A stretch of 33,767 nt of DNA from the NCBI GenBank assembly GCA_945860285.1, contig CAMAQB010000036.1, positions 1-33,767 of the forward strand, given 5' to 3'. Positions 1 through 7,655 of this stretch are shown one piece after another. Position 1 is the first letter of the stretch. Each line of letters opens with the position of its first letter. A program made the position numbers and the translations under genes. Below the pieces are notes generated by a model. The model saw only the letters and a program-made list of their open reading frames with translations. It ran no database searches and was not told where the DNA came from. This DNA comes from Akkermansia muciniphila (GTDB lineage: Bacteria; Verrucomicrobiota; Verrucomicrobiia; Verrucomicrobiales; Akkermansiaceae).

Positions 1-186
1 ATCGACCAATGGTTGCGGGCTCGGCTGCGTTCCATACTGCGCAAGCGGCGTGGCGGCAGAGGCCGTGGACGGGGAAGAGATCACCATCGATGGCCAAACC
101 GCTACTTCACCGGACTAGGGCTCTTTTGCCTGCTGGAAGCCAAAGTCACGGAAATCACCAGTCTCCGAAAAGGAGCAAACCACTAA
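1..186 (+). CDS. ltrA: Group II intron reverse transcriptase/maturase, C-terminal fragment
   Basis: Only the last 61 codons are in the window, in frame 1, ending at TAA 184-186; the start lies upstream of base 1. The fragment has the W-L-R-x-R-L-R-x-I-L-R-K-R block, an Arg/Gly-rich stretch (RGGRGRGRGRD), the conserved RWPNRYF segment and a GLGLFCLLEAK tail. These belong to the maturase (X) domain and C-terminus of bacterial group II intron-encoded proteins. The full protein (usually about 420-600 aa) reverse-transcribes the intron and aids its splicing. No endonuclease (HNH) domain follows. That fits introns that retrohome without one, as class C introns do. The stop lies 5 nt before domain V, the usual arrangement of the intron's 3' end. 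Confidence 0.85.
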   Translation: MDQWLRARLRSILRKRRGGRGRGRGRDHHRWPNRYFTGLGLFCLLEAKVTEITSLRKGANH

Positions 187-191
187 CTGGA

Positions 192-225
192 GAGCCGGAT
201 GCGGGAGATCTGCAAGTCCGGTTCG
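192..225 (+). ncRNA. Group II intron domain V (catalytic hairpin)
   Basis: A 34-nt hairpin with a lower stem GAGCCGGA (192-199) against TCCGGTTC (217-224) and an upper stem GCGG/CTGC closing a GAGAT loop. The AGC catalytic triad is at 193-195. Domain V binds the metal ions that catalyse splicing and is the most conserved part of group II introns; its position just before domain VI and just after the maturase stop codon is canonical. Confidence 0.88.
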
Positions 226-268
226 GAGGGAGGGGCGGGGCAATACAATGCCCCGTTCCTACCTCTAT

Positions 269-603
269 CCTTGGAAATCCCTGCGAACGAAAGCGTAGGG
301 TGAAGGTAGGCGACCGAAGGTCAAAGGCAGGGAAGTTTCTCCGAAAGTTCCGGCGGGCGCAGGATTGTTTGGTCTTGGACATCCTTCCGGACTCACCGGC
401 TTTGTTTGCGAACGATAGCGTGGGGTGAAGGTAGGTCACGTCAGGGTGATCCGCGTCCGCCCCCCACCGGAACGCTCGGAGATCGTTCCCTGCCTTGGAA
501 ATCCCTGCGAACGAAAGCGTGGGGTGAAGGTAGATCACGTCAGGGTGAAATGCGGCCGCCCCCCACCGGAACGCTCGGAGAGCCCTCCCTGCCTTGATTG
601 CCC
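269..603. repeat. Intergenic hairpin-repeat cluster 1
   Basis: No gene lies here. The tract is built from two kinds of block. One is a hairpin block: 331-351, 469-489 and 568-588, each with two 9-base arms around a 3-base TCC or GGA loop. The other is a spacer containing GCGAACGAAAGCGTGGGGTG, GAAGGTAG and GTCAGGGTGA, seen near 284-311, 410-449 and 508-549. Bases 269-310 and 493-534 match at all but about one position. The whole is the reverse complement of cluster 2 at 16296-16870. Open frames across it (reading HPDVTYLHPTLSF on the minus strand) are repeat-encoded and not taken as genes. The last hairpin lies 16 nt beyond the stop of the neighbouring minus-strand gene and could act as its terminator, although there is no T-run. 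Confidence 0.85.
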
Positions 604-3600
604 TCAGATTTCTTCCTTGCTCATCCAGCGGAATGACACCACTTGAAAACGACGACCAAAATCCCCGGCTTTCCCCGGATTCACGGGGTTCACACCGGTG
701 CCGTCGGCGCGGATCGGAGCGGGGTTGCGCTGGACAATCGCCTCGCACCAGGCCCGCGCGACAATACCGCCTTTGTCGTCCAAAGCATCGCCATAGGCCC
801 TGATGCGGAACGTATCGGACCGCGCGCTGAGCACCGGGCCGATGACCTGAAGCACATCCGCCTGGGTCAGATACCCCGGCAGTCCCCAGGCCTTGCTGTC
901 GGGTTTCAGTGTCTGCTCCAAACGCGTGGCATCCCTGAGGTTGTCGGGATGTTTGTAATCGGGCAGCGTCGCTTTGTTGTTCAGCGGATAGGCAGACCTG
1001 AATGCCTGGTTGAGGCCAACGGAGTCGATGGCAGCCTGCAAGGGACCCATGCGACCCGTTTCATCGTCGCGCAGCCGTCGATTGACAAAATCGGAGAGCG
1101 AGAGAAAGGGACCCCGCAATTTCACTTGTTTGACAATTTCCCGGGCGAAGGTTTTCACCTCGGCATCATTCAAAACCCGGTAGCCGTCCCAGGCATTCTG
1201 GTTGGCGGCTGCGAGAGTGCCGCTCCACTCGCTGCCGGATGGATTGAGCACACGAGGAAAGGAAATGGCACCGGCTTTCCCCATCAATCCTTTGGTCGAA
1301 CGCAACAGCGCCTCCCATGCCTCGGGCGAGGTGGAGTTCACATTGAAGGCGCCATCTAACAACAAATGACGCGCGGGCTGGTGAAGATCGGTCAGTTGGC
1401 TTGCGGAGATCGAGCGCGAATCCGGATTGAGGCGGATGCGGCCATTCGGCAGCGGGTTTTTCCCGGGATTGGCGAGGAACTTCTCCTTCGCGTAACGGTC
1501 GCCGGTGGAGAGGAAAAAATCATCCCACAGGGTGTGATTGAGTTCGTAAGAGAGGTCGAAGCACAGGTTGTCGGTGTTGGTGTAATCCTGATAGATCGAT
1601 CGACCCTGCCGCGCCCAGGCATCGTTGTCGGTCGATCGTTCGGCATCGCTCGACCAGCCGATGTTTGTGGCATCGAATCCGCCGCGCGATTTTTCCGTGG
1701 CGGTGGTCAACAACGGCGAGGTTCGGTTCAGGCCGGCCATTGGTCCGGAGGCGAGGCGGGGATCGACCAGCGAATTTCCGAAGGCATAGGAAGGCTGCCA
1801 GACAAACTCCGAAAACTTCGCATGCTGCAATTGTGCCAGCGAGACCACCCCCGTGCCCTTGCGGGGAATGTCGAACAGCACAATCCGCTCCCGACCTTCC
1901 TGGGGTGTGCCGAAGGGATTGCCATGATAGCGGCCATTGCGGTACACCGGCATCTGGTCGTTCCAGGACACCGACTGGTCATAGAGATCGCGGGTGTAGA
2001 TGCCGAAAAACCACGGCCCACCGGCGGACCCCGAAACCGGCAAGGTGCCGCCGACATTGTCCCACGGGTTGCGGGTTGCGTAGGCCGCGCGCGGATTCCA
2101 CGTCGCCAGTGGTGCCTCTTCAAAAAATGCCGTGCTCTTGAGCGGACCGGCGTTGGCGATGTTCGACGGATGTTCCTGGAACCAGCGCAGCCGCATGCCT
2201 TCCCTACTGCGCACGTCCGGCAGGATTGTCGGCTTGGGATTGAGCGTGGCCGTTTTCTCGACATTCTGCCAGGAACTCGCCCGCTGGACCAAGCGCGGTT
2301 CGCGCCCGCCGCCGTATTGGAAGGAACACGATACATAGGAAAACTGTGGCAGGTTGTCGAACTCATTGAACGTCACCGAAGTCCGCCCATCGAGCATCTT
2401 GGCAACGATGCGCTGGTCGTCGGCCTGGTTTCTCACGTAGTCCACTGCCGCGCTGAACTGGTAGCGCAGCGGGAAATAATTCACGTTCACCGCCTGACCG
2501 AAGGAGTTGACGAGTTCATTGCTGACCGCGATGCAGCGTCCGACGTCCGGCGGAACCTCGCAGCTCAACAAATTGTTAGCCAGATTTTTGGTGTCGTATT
2601 CCATCCCCTTGGCGACGGAAAAAACCAGACACTCGCCGGGTTCGAAAACCGTCTCGGGCACGGAGAAATAGTTCGACCCGACAAAAGCCTCCTTGAACGT
2701 CGCCGAGTTGACCAGGTCGCCATTGGGGAAACTGAGGTCATTGCCGCGGCCGTCGTTCCACCACACGCCGGGACCGGTGCCGGTAAACGGTCCCCATTGG
2801 TAGGTTTCGAGCGTTTCGTGCCGGCCATTGCCCTGCATCATGACCAGGATCGGTTTCATCCTGATGCGGGCGTTGTAGGGATTCCACAAAACGACCCGCG
2901 GATACACGTGACGCCGGTACTGATAGAGTCCGTTGGTCACTTGCGGATTGAGGTAATAACTGTAGGTCCACTGCGTTGTCGCCTCGCAAATGATCGGCGC
3001 GAGACTCGACAAGCTGTAGTTCGCGATACTCGCCGGTTTGTAGTTCGCCGAAGCCACCTCCGCGCTGGTATTGATCTTCGGTGTGACTTCGGCTTTGGGT
3101 TCCACCGATGCCACCGGCGCGTCGGTTTTCATGGGAACACCGGCGGAAAGGCCCGCCCATTCGCGGATCAATGCAAAACGCGGCGAGGTGGTCTTGTGCC
3201 GGGTGCTCACCCAATCGATGCCCTCCATTGCGGCGACCGCGGCGTTGGCAGGCCCGACGAGATTGTCCGCGTCCTTCAATCCTGGTGAAACCACCGCGCC
3301 CGCATTCGTTAGGTCGGGAATGGAAGTTTTCGATTCGATGAAAGCGGTCAGGTCCCTTTTCAAGCGACCCTCGCGAACATTGCAGAACACACCGCGCGAA
3401 TGGGTGGTGATGTTGTGAAACGCCGGTCCCGCGACATCATTTCCCACATGGCCGAGCAACTCCAATTGCTGCTGGGAAACGACCCTGGCCCGGTCCGAAT
3501 TCGCGATCGAATTTCCGCCCAGCACGGCGGCGGCATCGGTCTCCTGCGAATTGAGCAAGGCGAAATATCCGCCGTCGCCGGGCGCATTGGGATCGGGTTT

Positions 3601-4239
3601 TTTGCCTTCATAGGCGTTCACCGTTGCCACATTCGCCTTGATTCCCTCATCGCCCACCCAGTAGGCAAAACGTCCGCTCTGCCCCGGACTCGAGGCAAGT
3701 CGAACGAGAGGCGCTTTGACCAGATCTCCGTCAGCGGCCTTATCTCCCAAAGAGCCCTTGTCCACCAGAATCACCGACGCACCACTCGCCAGTTCCCCGC
3801 TGGGCAAATGATTTCGCGCGATCTCATTGCCGCTCACCAGCCAGTTCAACACTTTCTGATCGCGCTTCCAATCGCCACCCCGGGTGTCGATCAATCCGCC
3901 ATTCACATCATCGCGTCGCCACAGCGGCTTGCCGTCGGCCGCACGAGTGCTCCAGACTCCCGTCCAATGGCGCTGCGGCAGATCACCCCCCATCGATGCC
4001 GGCGCCGAAACCCGCTGGTCGGGCCCCATCTGCTTTTGCAAATTGCCGATCGCGAGCATCAATGCCAGACGGGCGTTCGAGCGCGCGATCGCCGCCGCGC
4101 CCGACTGGCTGCTGCGTCGAAGCTCGATCGAAGACATCCCAAGCATGCCGATCGCCAGCAAGGCAATAAGGAAAAGCAAGGCCACACTCATGATGAGCGT
4201 AAAACCACCGCGATGCCCCGGGTATCGGATTTTGTGCAT
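604..4239 (-). CDS. Verru_Chthon cassette protein A (pseudopilin-like)
   Basis: A roughly 1211-aa protein with a type IV prepilin-like leader: RGG|FTLI at residues 10-16, followed by a hydrophobic helix to about residue 35. The Glu normally at +5 after cleavage is Met here. The rest is a long extracytoplasmic region. Near the C-terminus, GAFNVNSTSPEAW, DFVNRR and SARSDTFRIRAYG resemble the inspection domains of GspK/PulK-type minor pseudopilins. Size and architecture match the family described from Verrucomicrobium and Chthoniobacter as cassette protein A, usually encoded with small partners B, C and D. No partner is visible here: recQ is divergent upstream, and repeats plus an intron lie downstream. 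The ATG at 4239 gives a short 12-residue leader; an ATG at 4266 and a TTG at 4296 are alternatives, none with a good ribosome-binding site. The secretion or assembly role is inferred. Confidence 0.85.
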   Translation of the reverse strand: MHKIRYPGHRGGFTLIMSVALLFLIALLAIGMLGMSSIELRRSSQSGAAAIARSNARLALMLAIGNLQKQMGPDQRVSAPASMGGDLPQRHWTGVWSTRAADGKPLWRRDDVNGGLIDTRGGDWKRDQKVLNWLVSGNEIARNHLPSGELASGASVILVDKGSLGDKAADGDLVKAPLVRLASSPGQSGRFAYWVGDEGIKANVATVNAYEGKKPDPNAPGDGGYFALLNSQETDAAAVLGGNSIANSDRARVVSQQQLELLGHVGNDVAGPAFHNITTHSRGVFCNVREGRLKRDLTAFIESKTSIPDLTNAGAVVSPGLKDADNLVGPANAAVAAMEGIDWVSTRHKTTSPRFALIREWAGLSAGVPMKTDAPVASVEPKAEVTPKINTSAEVASANYKPASIANYSLSSLAPIICEATTQWTYSYYLNPQVTNGLYQYRRHVYPRVVLWNPYNARIRMKPILVMMQGNGRHETLETYQWGPFTGTGPGVWWNDGRGNDLSFPNGDLVNSATFKEAFVGSNYFSVPETVFEPGECLVFSVAKGMEYDTKNLANNLLSCEVPPDVGRCIAVSNELVNSFGQAVNVNYFPLRYQFSAAVDYVRNQADDQRIVAKMLDGRTSVTFNEFDNLPQFSYVSCSFQYGGGREPRLVQRASSWQNVEKTATLNPKPTILPDVRSREGMRLRWFQEHPSNIANAGPLKSTAFFEEAPLATWNPRAAYATRNPWDNVGGTLPVSGSAGGPWFFGIYTRDLYDQSVSWNDQMPVYRNGRYHGNPFGTPQEGRERIVLFDIPRKGTGVVSLAQLQHAKFSEFVWQPSYAFGNSLVDPRLASGPMAGLNRTSPLLTTATEKSRGGFDATNIGWSSDAERSTDNDAWARQGRSIYQDYTNTDNLCFDLSYELNHTLWDDFFLSTGDRYAKEKFLANPGKNPLPNGRIRLNPDSRSISASQLTDLHQPARHLLLDGAFNVNSTSPEAWEALLRSTKGLMGKAGAISFPRVLNPSGSEWSGTLAAANQNAWDGYRVLNDAEVKTFAREIVKQVKLRGPFLSLSDFVNRRLRDDETGRMGPLQAAIDSVGLNQAFRSAYPLNNKATLPDYKHPDNLRDATRLEQTLKPDSKAWGLPGYLTQADVLQVIGPVLSARSDTFRIRAYGDALDDKGGIVARAWCEAIVQRNPAPIRADGTGVNPVNPGKAGDFGRRFQVVSFRWMSKEEI

Positions 4240-4360
4240 GAATGTGATCTTTGTCGATTCATCCATTGCATATACAATGCCAATTTTCAAGGACAAAATT
4301 CCCTTGCGGCATGAATTGCCACGATTGACCTCCGCGCGTTGTTTTTTTAGTGTGGGGCGG

Positions 4361-6298
4361 ATGTCGAACTCGCATGCAGCCAGAACAGCCGAGCAGGTGC
4401 TGCGCGAGTTTTTCGGCCTTCAGGCGTTTCGCGGATTGCAGGAGCCGGTGATCCGCAGCGTGCTTGCGCAAAAATCCGCGCTGGCCGTTTTTCCAACCGG
4501 TGCGGGAAAATCCCTGTGTTATCAGGTGCCAGCGTTGCTGCTCGATGGCTTGACGCTGGTGGTCAGCCCGCTGATCGCGCTGATGAAAGACCAGGTCGAA
4601 AAACTCCAGAGTCTTGGCATTCCGGCGGCGCGCGTTGATTCCACGCTCGCCGATGACGAGGTCGAGGAGATTTTTTCAAAAATCCACGCCGGCGAACTGC
4701 GCCTGCTGTACCTCTCCCCCGAACGGCTCGCAGCCTCCGCATTTCGCAAGCGACTGAAGGGAGTGAAAATTCCGCTGCTGGCGATCGATGAAGCACATTG
4801 CATTTCCGAATGGGGCCACAATTTCCGGCCCGATTATTTGAAAATCGCCGCGCTGAGCCGGCGATTGGGGGTAGGCTGCATCCTGGCACTCACGGCCACC
4901 GCCACCAGCGGAGTGGCGCGCGATATCCGCAAGGGATTCCGAATCGCCAAATCCGCGCACTTCCAGGCGGACTTGCATCGTCCGAACCTCCAACTCCGGA
5001 TCACTGCCTGCACAGACGGGGAAAAGGATGCCTTGCTCGTGGAAAAACTGCGCGACTCCCGCGGTCCGGTCATCGTGTATGCCACCACCCGCAACGACAC
5101 CGAACGCATCGCCACGATGTTGCAAAAGGAGGGTTTCGCGGCGAAATCCTATCATGCCGGTCTGACCCCGGAAATGCGCACGCTGGCGCAGGACGGCTTC
5201 ATGGGCAATAGTACGATGGTCATAGTAGCAACCATTGCTTTCGGCATGGGCATCGACAAGGCGGACATCCGCACGATCATTCACTACCACCTGCCAAAGT
5301 GCATGGAAGGCTACTGCCAGGAGATCGGACGCTCCGGGCGCGACGGGCTGCCTGCGCACTGCGAGCTTTTCGCTTGTGCGGCCGACACCCGCACGCTGGA
5401 GAACTTCATTCATGGATCCACTCCCTCGCGCGCCGCGCTGAAAAACCTGCTCGACCGAATCCTGCGGCTTGCCGTGCCCGGCGGGTCCTTCGCGATTTCG
5501 CCTTATGAACTGGCGGTCACCCACGACATGCGCGAGGAAACCGTCCGCACCGTGCTCGCCTATCTGGAGCTCGACGGCATCATCAGTCGCAGCGGCTCTT
5601 TCCATTGTCACCTGCGAGTCAAGCCATTGCGGACATTGGATCAGATCGTCGCCGGATGTGCAAAGAAAGAACAGTTGCTTGTTCGCAAGCTGTTCGGTGC
5701 CGCCGAGTCCGCCTACGGATCACTGCATTTCAAACTGTATGAAATCGCCACAAGCACCGGGATTTCACGAGAGAAGTCTCTGCAAATCATCACCGATCTC
5801 GCCGATGCGGGCGACATCCGCCTTGAGCAACGGGGCTTGCGCGAGGTTTTTCTCATGAACAAAAAATGGGACGCGTCGATTGCCCCGGTCATTGAAAACA
5901 TCACCGACCGATTTGAAGCGCGGGCGCAGTTCGAATTCGCACGCATCCGCTCGGTGGTGAAGTACGCCGAATCGCGCAAGTGCCGGGTCCGTTTTATCAG
6001 CGATTATTTCGGCATGAAATCGCAAGCACCCTGCGGCGTATGCGATCTTTGCCAGGGCGGCAAACCGCTGCGAATGCCGGATCGCTCCACCGCTCCCGTG
6101 CCTGCGGACGAATGGTCCGCGATGCTGGCCCTGCGCGAGGAAAATCACGCGGCTCTCGGAACCCCCTTGCAACTCGCCCGCTTCATGTGCGGCATCCACA
6201 GTCCCGCTGCCTATCAGGCACGACTGCAAAATCGCGGCGAATTCGGCATGTGGCGGAACCACCGCTTCACCACGATCCTGCAAATGCTCGAAGCATGA
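4361..6298 (+). CDS. recQ: ATP-dependent DNA helicase RecQ
   Basis: A 645-aa superfamily 2 3'-5' DNA helicase acting in recombination and repair of stalled forks. Visible motifs: motif 0 (FGLQAFRGLQ, about 18-27), Walker A PTGAGKS (45-51), DEAH box (143-146), LALTATAT, FGMGIDKADIR, and motif VI QEIGRSGRDG. A zinc-binding region follows: Cys in ESRKCRVRF, then CGVCDLC. After it comes a winged-helix-like tail of about 100 residues ending LQMLEA. I see no clear HRDC domain, so the architecture is shorter at the C-terminus than E. coli RecQ. The ATG at 4361 precedes the conserved N-terminus; GGGGCGG just upstream is a poor Shine-Dalgarno. A TTGACC at 4325-4330 could be a -35 element but would leave almost no leader. 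The gene is transcribed alone, divergent from the Verru_Chthon gene and convergent with the exporter operon. Confidence 0.95.
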   Translation: MSNSHAARTAEQVLREFFGLQAFRGLQEPVIRSVLAQKSALAVFPTGAGKSLCYQVPALLLDGLTLVVSPLIALMKDQVEKLQSLGIPAARVDSTLADDEVEEIFSKIHAGELRLLYLSPERLAASAFRKRLKGVKIPLLAIDEAHCISEWGHNFRPDYLKIAALSRRLGVGCILALTATATSGVARDIRKGFRIAKSAHFQADLHRPNLQLRITACTDGEKDALLVEKLRDSRGPVIVYATTRNDTERIATMLQKEGFAAKSYHAGLTPEMRTLAQDGFMGNSTMVIVATIAFGMGIDKADIRTIIHYHLPKCMEGYCQEIGRSGRDGLPAHCELFACAADTRTLENFIHGSTPSRAALKNLLDRILRLAVPGGSFAISPYELAVTHDMREETVRTVLAYLELDGIISRSGSFHCHLRVKPLRTLDQIVAGCAKKEQLLVRKLFGAAESAYGSLHFKLYEIATSTGISREKSLQIITDLADAGDIRLEQRGLREVFLMNKKWDASIAPVIENITDRFEARAQFEFARIRSVVKYAESRKCRVRFISDYFGMKSQAPCGVCDLCQGGKPLRMPDRSTAPVPADEWSAMLALREENHAALGTPLQLARFMCGIHSPAAYQARLQNRGEFGMWRNHRFTTILQMLEA

Positions 6299-6365
6299 AT
6301 TGTGCGGGACTTGATCGAACAACATTGCAGCCCTTGCAAACGATACAATCAATCTACCGCGCCAA

Positions 6366-7631
6366 CTATTTCGCACCGCGCTCGGCAACCTGCGCATTGT
6401 CTTTAACGGTGTCGGGAGGATGCAGCAAAACTTTGTCGCCGGTTTGCAAGCCTTTGAGAACTTCGGTCAACCGGCCATCGGAATGCCCGGCTTCGATAAG
6501 AGTCAGGCGCGCCCGGCCGTTTCGATAGACAAAGGTTTTCCACTCGTTGCCCGCCCGGAACAACGCGCCCGAGGGAACGATCAGGACGTCGTCGGAATGC
6601 CAGATCGCGACGCGGGTTTCGACACGGTATCGATCACCCAGGGCTTGGGCGGCGGCGGGCGTGTCGATGAGATCGCTGAGCACGATGACCCGTTGCTCCT
6701 CCACACCCAAGGCGGAAATTTTTGTGAATGCAGCGGGCTCGACGCGGCGGATGCGGCCCTTCAGCGGTGTTGCGCCACCCCATTGCTCGATGTCCACGGA
6801 ATCGCCGGGTTTGATCGCCACCGCATCGCGCGAAAGAATTTCGGATTCGATCTCGATGTCGGTCGGGTCGCCGATTTCCAGGATGGCCATGCCGGCATTG
6901 ACGACGGTTTCACTCTCCTGCATCACCCTGAGCACAAGTCCGCGGACCGGTGATTTCACTTCAACAAGATTGCCGGTAGTGATGGTGTCCGGTCGTTCAA
7001 GCACGGCACGGGCCTGCGCGAGTTCGTATTCGGTCACTTGCAGCGAAAACTCCATCGCCCGCACCTCGGCGGCCTTGACCGAGGCTTCGGCGTCGATACG
7101 CTCGCGATCGCTCATCGAAATCATGCCTTCGCTTTTCACCGTGCGGATGCGATCGCGCTCGGAATCCGCACGCTTCTGCATCGTACGCGCCGCCTCGAGC
7201 GATTCATTGACCTTTTTCCGCGCTGCCTCCTGCATGGAAACCACCGCCTCCGCCTGCGCGCGCGCACGAGGGTCGAGCAACGGTGCGGCCACCGGTTCGA
7301 TCACCGTGAGAATGGTTTTGTCGGCCTCCACGGCATCACCCGGTTTGAGCATCACGCGTCGCATCTTTCCCGCGACCGGTGCAGCCATGACATACCGATT
7401 GCGCACGCGCGTTTTTCCTTCTTCGGAAACCCGCACAGTGAGCGCCGAGCGGAAAACCTCGCCTGTTTCAATGATGACCGGTTTCGGCCACAAACCCCAC
7501 ACGACCAGGGCGACAAGGGCAATGATGCCAAGCCAGGAAAGCATGCGACGAACCAGGTGTTTGCCGATCGGCACGCGTTTGCTCGCCCAAGGGGCGCTGG
7601 CGTCAGAGGGAGGTGAGACTTGTGTTGCCAT
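6366..7631 (-). CDS. HlyD-family periplasmic adaptor of ABC exporter
   Basis: A 421-aa membrane fusion protein. A cytoplasmic N-terminus with basic residues precedes one membrane helix (LSWLGIIALVALVVWGLW, about 31-48). Then come a biotinyl-lipoyl half-motif (APVAGKMRRVMLKPGDAVEADKT split over two strands), an alpha-helical hairpin rich in Glu, Ala and Arg (about 120-215), the second half-motif (VKSPVRGLVLRVM), and beta-barrel/membrane-proximal domains ending near LHPPDTVKDNAQV. Such proteins connect an inner-membrane transporter to an outer-membrane channel. It is the last gene of a three-gene operon, 24 nt after the permease stop. No outer-membrane factor is encoded in the window, so a TolC-like protein would have to come from elsewhere. 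The substrate cannot be read from the sequence. Confidence 0.9.
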   Translation of the reverse strand: MATQVSPPSDASAPWASKRVPIGKHLVRRMLSWLGIIALVALVVWGLWPKPVIIETGEVFRSALTVRVSEEGKTRVRNRYVMAAPVAGKMRRVMLKPGDAVEADKTILTVIEPVAAPLLDPRARAQAEAVVSMQEAARKKVNESLEAARTMQKRADSERDRIRTVKSEGMISMSDRERIDAEASVKAAEVRAMEFSLQVTEYELAQARAVLERPDTITTGNLVEVKSPVRGLVLRVMQESETVVNAGMAILEIGDPTDIEIESEILSRDAVAIKPGDSVDIEQWGGATPLKGRIRRVEPAAFTKISALGVEEQRVIVLSDLIDTPAAAQALGDRYRVETRVAIWHSDDVLIVPSGALFRAGNEWKTFVYRNGRARLTLIEAGHSDGRLTEVLKGLQTGDKVLLHPPDTVKDNAQVAERGAK

Positions 7632-7655
7632 GGAATGCTGGGAAAGGATAGAAGA

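Larger units (their letters stand above)
1..268 (+). mobile_element. Group II intron, 3' end (5' part outside window)
   Basis: The segment contains, in order, the C-terminus of an intron-encoded reverse transcriptase/maturase (stop at 184-186), a 34-nt domain V (192-225) and a domain VI helix (226-265). In domain VI, GAGG 226-229 pairs with CCTC 262-265, AGGGGC 231-236 with GTTCCT 255-260 (two G-U pairs), and GGGGCA 237-242 with TGCCCC 249-254. A261 is left unpaired opposite G230. Counting from the proposed last base (T268), A261 is the eighth nucleotide, where the lariat branch point is expected, and the intron ends in AT, fitting the usual AY. The sequence from 269 onward matches an uninterrupted repeat copy at 493, so 268/269 is the 3' junction. 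The maturase tail looks like bacterial class C, but that assignment is by memory. Confidence 0.9.

Noticed and set aside
9-428. 139-codon plus-strand frame at the window start
   Set aside because: It is out of frame with the maturase tail, runs through the intron's catalytic RNA and into the repeats.
269-603. CRISPR array interpretation of the repeats
   Set aside because: Units are irregular in length and order, long (about 100-200 bases), and have no uniform spacers or cas genes.
155-748. 197-codon minus-strand frame across the intron tail and repeats
   Set aside because: It is composed of repeat-derived text (HPDVTYLHPTLSF twice) and overlaps both domain V and the C-terminus of the Verru_Chthon gene in another frame.
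1366-3288. 640-codon plus-strand open frame
   Set aside because: It lies fully antisense to the Verru_Chthon gene, has no family motif and an Arg/Gly-rich composition typical of shadow frames in G+C-rich DNA.
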